From the NCBI GenBank assembly GCA_021789565.1, contig JAJYJL010000292.1:1-8171 (forward strand): a DNA stretch of 8,171 nt, in the 5' to 3' direction. Made by a program: the position numbers and the translations under genes. Under the pieces are notes generated by a model. It worked only from the letters and a program-made list of their open reading frames with translations, was not told the origin of the DNA and searched no databases. This DNA is from Acidobacteriota bacterium. Its GTDB lineage: Bacteria; Acidobacteriota; Terriglobia; UBA7540. Positions 7,264-8,171 of this stretch are shown one piece after another (the first letter of the stretch is position 1; every line of letters starts with the position of its first letter).

Positions 7264-7269
7264 GACGTA

Positions 7270-7275
7270 CCTCTC
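7270..7275 (-). promoter_or_regulatory. Ribosome-binding site that fixes the tatA TTG start
   Basis: GAGAGG on the - strand lies 6 nt before the TTG at 7263-7261, an ideal spacing. Together with the promoter position it rules out the longer upstream in-frame ATG start. Confidence 0.75.
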
Positions 7276-7281
7276 TTTTGC

Positions 7282-7310
7282 ATAATAGGTGACGCTACTC
7301 CGCTTGTCAA
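7282..7310 (-). promoter_or_regulatory. Near-consensus sigma-70 promoter of the tatA-tatC-QC operon
   Basis: Read on the - strand, the -35 box TTGACA (7310-7305) is a perfect match. A 17-bp spacer (7304-7288) follows, then the -10 box TATTAT (7287-7282), a 5/6 match. Transcription should start near 7275, which places the start point at the Shine-Dalgarno and leaves a leader of only about 12 nt before the TTG start. No operator-like palindrome is visible around it, so expression looks constitutive. Confidence 0.8.
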
Positions 7311-7698
7311 GCAAGTGCCCGCGTTCGTGTTACAGGCGAGCCGCGAGCCTTTGCGCAGCCGACGCAGAGGTTCGCATTGTAGTGTTCGCGAACTGGCGAA
7401 TAGCCTTCCCGTTCTGGAATCTTGAGCCTGCAATTTGAAATCGTCCGGCGTGCGTCCCGCCCGCCCCCTTCATAGATACACCACTCGCGGCACCTTACCT
7501 CATGCTAATGTGCACGCGCCTTTGGACGTCGCCTCTACGGTCCGCAGTTCTTCCGAAGATCAGTTTCACCCCGTTGGATTCTACTGCCATTAGGTGACCG
7601 CGGCGTTGGTTTTTCACCGCCGACCCAAATCAGACCGCGTGTCAGACATAATGCCGCAGAGTGCAATTTGCGGTCTGTGCTACTGCCTTTTGCGAAGG
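7311..7698. other. Non-coding stretch upstream of the tat operon, nothing recognised
   Basis: I find no supportable gene, RNA or promoter here. Minor items are a perfect 7-bp tandem duplication GCGAGCC x2 (7336-7349) and an inverted repeat CGGCG/CGCCG with a 12-nt loop (7601-7622). Short open frames exist on both strands but lack protein-like composition or ribosome-binding sites. Confidence 0.5.
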
Positions 7699-7803
7699 GG
7701 CACGAGTTTACTCGTGCCGCCAAGAAGTGCAACTACGACGCCGGCTTTAGCCGTTGGGTCTATCCAATTAAATCTCCAACTCTGCGCAGGGGCTAAGGCC
7801 CCG
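7699..7803. repeat. Composite palindromic (REP-like) intergenic element, three hairpins
   Basis: Three short hairpins lie within about 105 bp. They are GGCACGAG-TTTA-CTCGTGCC (7699-7718, perfect 8-bp stem), CGGC-TTTA-GCCG (7742-7753) and GGGGC-TAAG-GCCCC (7789-7802). The first two share the same TTTA loop. The third loop, TAAG, is near the reverse complement (TAAA), as if the element had inversely oriented ends. This organisation is like REP/BIME elements, and I recall similar CGGCTTTAGCCG ... GGGGCTAAAGCCCC intergenic repeats in Acidobacteria, which I cannot verify here. No transposase is nearby. Confidence 0.65.
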
Positions 7804-7846
7804 AAAAACAGAGGAGCCCGTTTCGTGGCGCGACCGAGGTCTTGCC

Positions 7847-7905
7847 CTTTCACCCAAGCGGGTTAGAGAAGCCTCGCTGCCCGCTGGGCCGGCCAGATGT
7901 GAAAG
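7847..7905. repeat. Nested inverted repeat / possible structured element
   Basis: The outer arms CTTTCAC (7847-7853) and GTGAAAG (7899-7905) are perfectly complementary over 7 bp. Inside them CC-A-AGCGGG (7854-7862) pairs with CCCGCTGG (7880-7887) over 8 bp with one bulged A. Inside that, GAG (7866-7868) and CTC (7873-7875) close an AAGC loop. The 11 nt on the 3' side (7888-7898) are unpaired and GC-rich. It may be a folded RNA, the end of a small mobile element or chance. No matching promoter was found. Confidence 0.4.
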
Positions 7906-7972
7906 CCAGCCAGTCCTGTTAATACGCGATGGCACCATTCCCGCAGTCGCTGGGGGATTTTTAGCTGTTCTT

Positions 7973-8135
7973 TATTTTCAACAACATGGCCGGGTTCGTT
8001 TTTGGGTTCGTTTCGGGTTCGCTTTTTCCACAGCTACGTATTTTCAACAACTTCCCGGCTTCGCTTTTGGGTTCGTTCGGGTTCGTTTTTTGGTGCAGAT
8101 CATTTGTTTTCAATAACTTCTCGGGTTCGTTTTTC
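7973..8135. repeat. 66-bp imperfect tandem repeat array (about 2.5 copies)
   Basis: Units begin at 7973, 8039 and 8105, exactly 66 bp apart, each opening with T(A/G)TTTTCAA(C/T)AAC. The third copy is cut off after about 30 bp. Within each unit the core GGGTTCG is itself repeated at about 10-12 bp intervals (starts at 7992, 8004, 8015, then 8069, 8079, and 8123, with a variant GGCTTCG at 8057). On the - strand the frame 8170-7961 is open for 69 codons and gives a Lys/Asn/Pro/Glu-rich translation with a 22-residue period anchored on KLLK. It is unclear whether that is coding. The sequence after the array is AT-rich to the window end. Confidence 0.8.
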
Positions 8136-8171
8136 AAAAATAAAATTATTTTGTCCCACCCAATTTTAGGG

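Noticed and set aside
7264..7314. Upstream ATG start for tatA at 7314
   Set aside because: It would place the start codon upstream of the -10 and -35 boxes and add an atypical charged N-terminus before the TatA transmembrane helix.
7311..7698. Search for a tRNA or other structured RNA gene
   Set aside because: No cloverleaf with a T-arm-like GGTTCGAATCC and matching acceptor stem could be assembled, and no familiar RNA motif was seen.
7594..7866. A 90-codon + strand open frame, and a 65-codon - strand frame at 7535-7732
   Set aside because: Both run across the palindromic repeat, have no ribosome-binding site or domain, and have composition typical of non-coding sequence.
7973..8135. Possible CRISPR array
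   Set aside because: The repeats are contiguous 66-bp imperfect units with internal sub-repeats. There are no unique spacers of constant length between identical repeats, and no cas gene is present.

Overview
The window is a moderately GC-rich bacterial chromosome segment, most likely from Acidobacteriota (Terriglobia-like). That placement is an inference. It rests on the two secreted proteins with a mature 'SLGE(I/V)ARR ... V(Y/F)TND(N/D)' N-terminus, a style I associate with Acidobacteria, on the menaquinone-type gene set, and on intergenic DNA full of GGGTTCGTTT-like repeats and TTTA-looped palindromes. No rRNA, tRNA, CRISPR array or transposase is visible.

Layout. (1) 6-1287, + strand: two tandem paralogous genes for small exported coiled-coil proteins of unknown function. 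(2) 1303-3142, - strand: an aroB-menG/ubiE pair whose reading frames overlap by 8 nt. (3) 3143-3401: a 259-bp divergent spacer. (4) 3402-5069, + strand: nadB, L-aspartate oxidase. (5) 5159-7263, - strand: a compact operon, tatA-tatC-glutaminyl cyclase, with reading-frame overlaps of 59 and 14 nt. It is driven by a near-consensus promoter (TTGACA, 17 bp, TATTAT) immediately upstream of tatA. (6) 7311-8171: about 860 bp without a convincing gene. It holds a cluster of three hairpins, a nested inverted repeat and a 66-bp tandem repeat array that runs toward the window end.

How the genes fit together. AroB makes 3-dehydroquinate on the way to chorismate, a possible menaquinone precursor, and MenG/UbiE performs the ring C-methylation late in quinone synthesis. 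NadB starts NAD synthesis from aspartate. The tat operon exports folded proteins, and its third gene encodes an exported animal-type glutaminyl-peptide cyclotransferase. Both secreted paralogs at the left end are predicted to expose an N-terminal Gln after signal-peptide cleavage, so they are plausible substrates of that enzyme. This recalls the Q-rule known from Bacteroidetes.

Most of the window is ordinary housekeeping DNA. I see no complete new multi-gene system. The items most worth following are the glutaminyl cyclase in the tat operon, the paralogous secreted pair, and the repeats at the right end.
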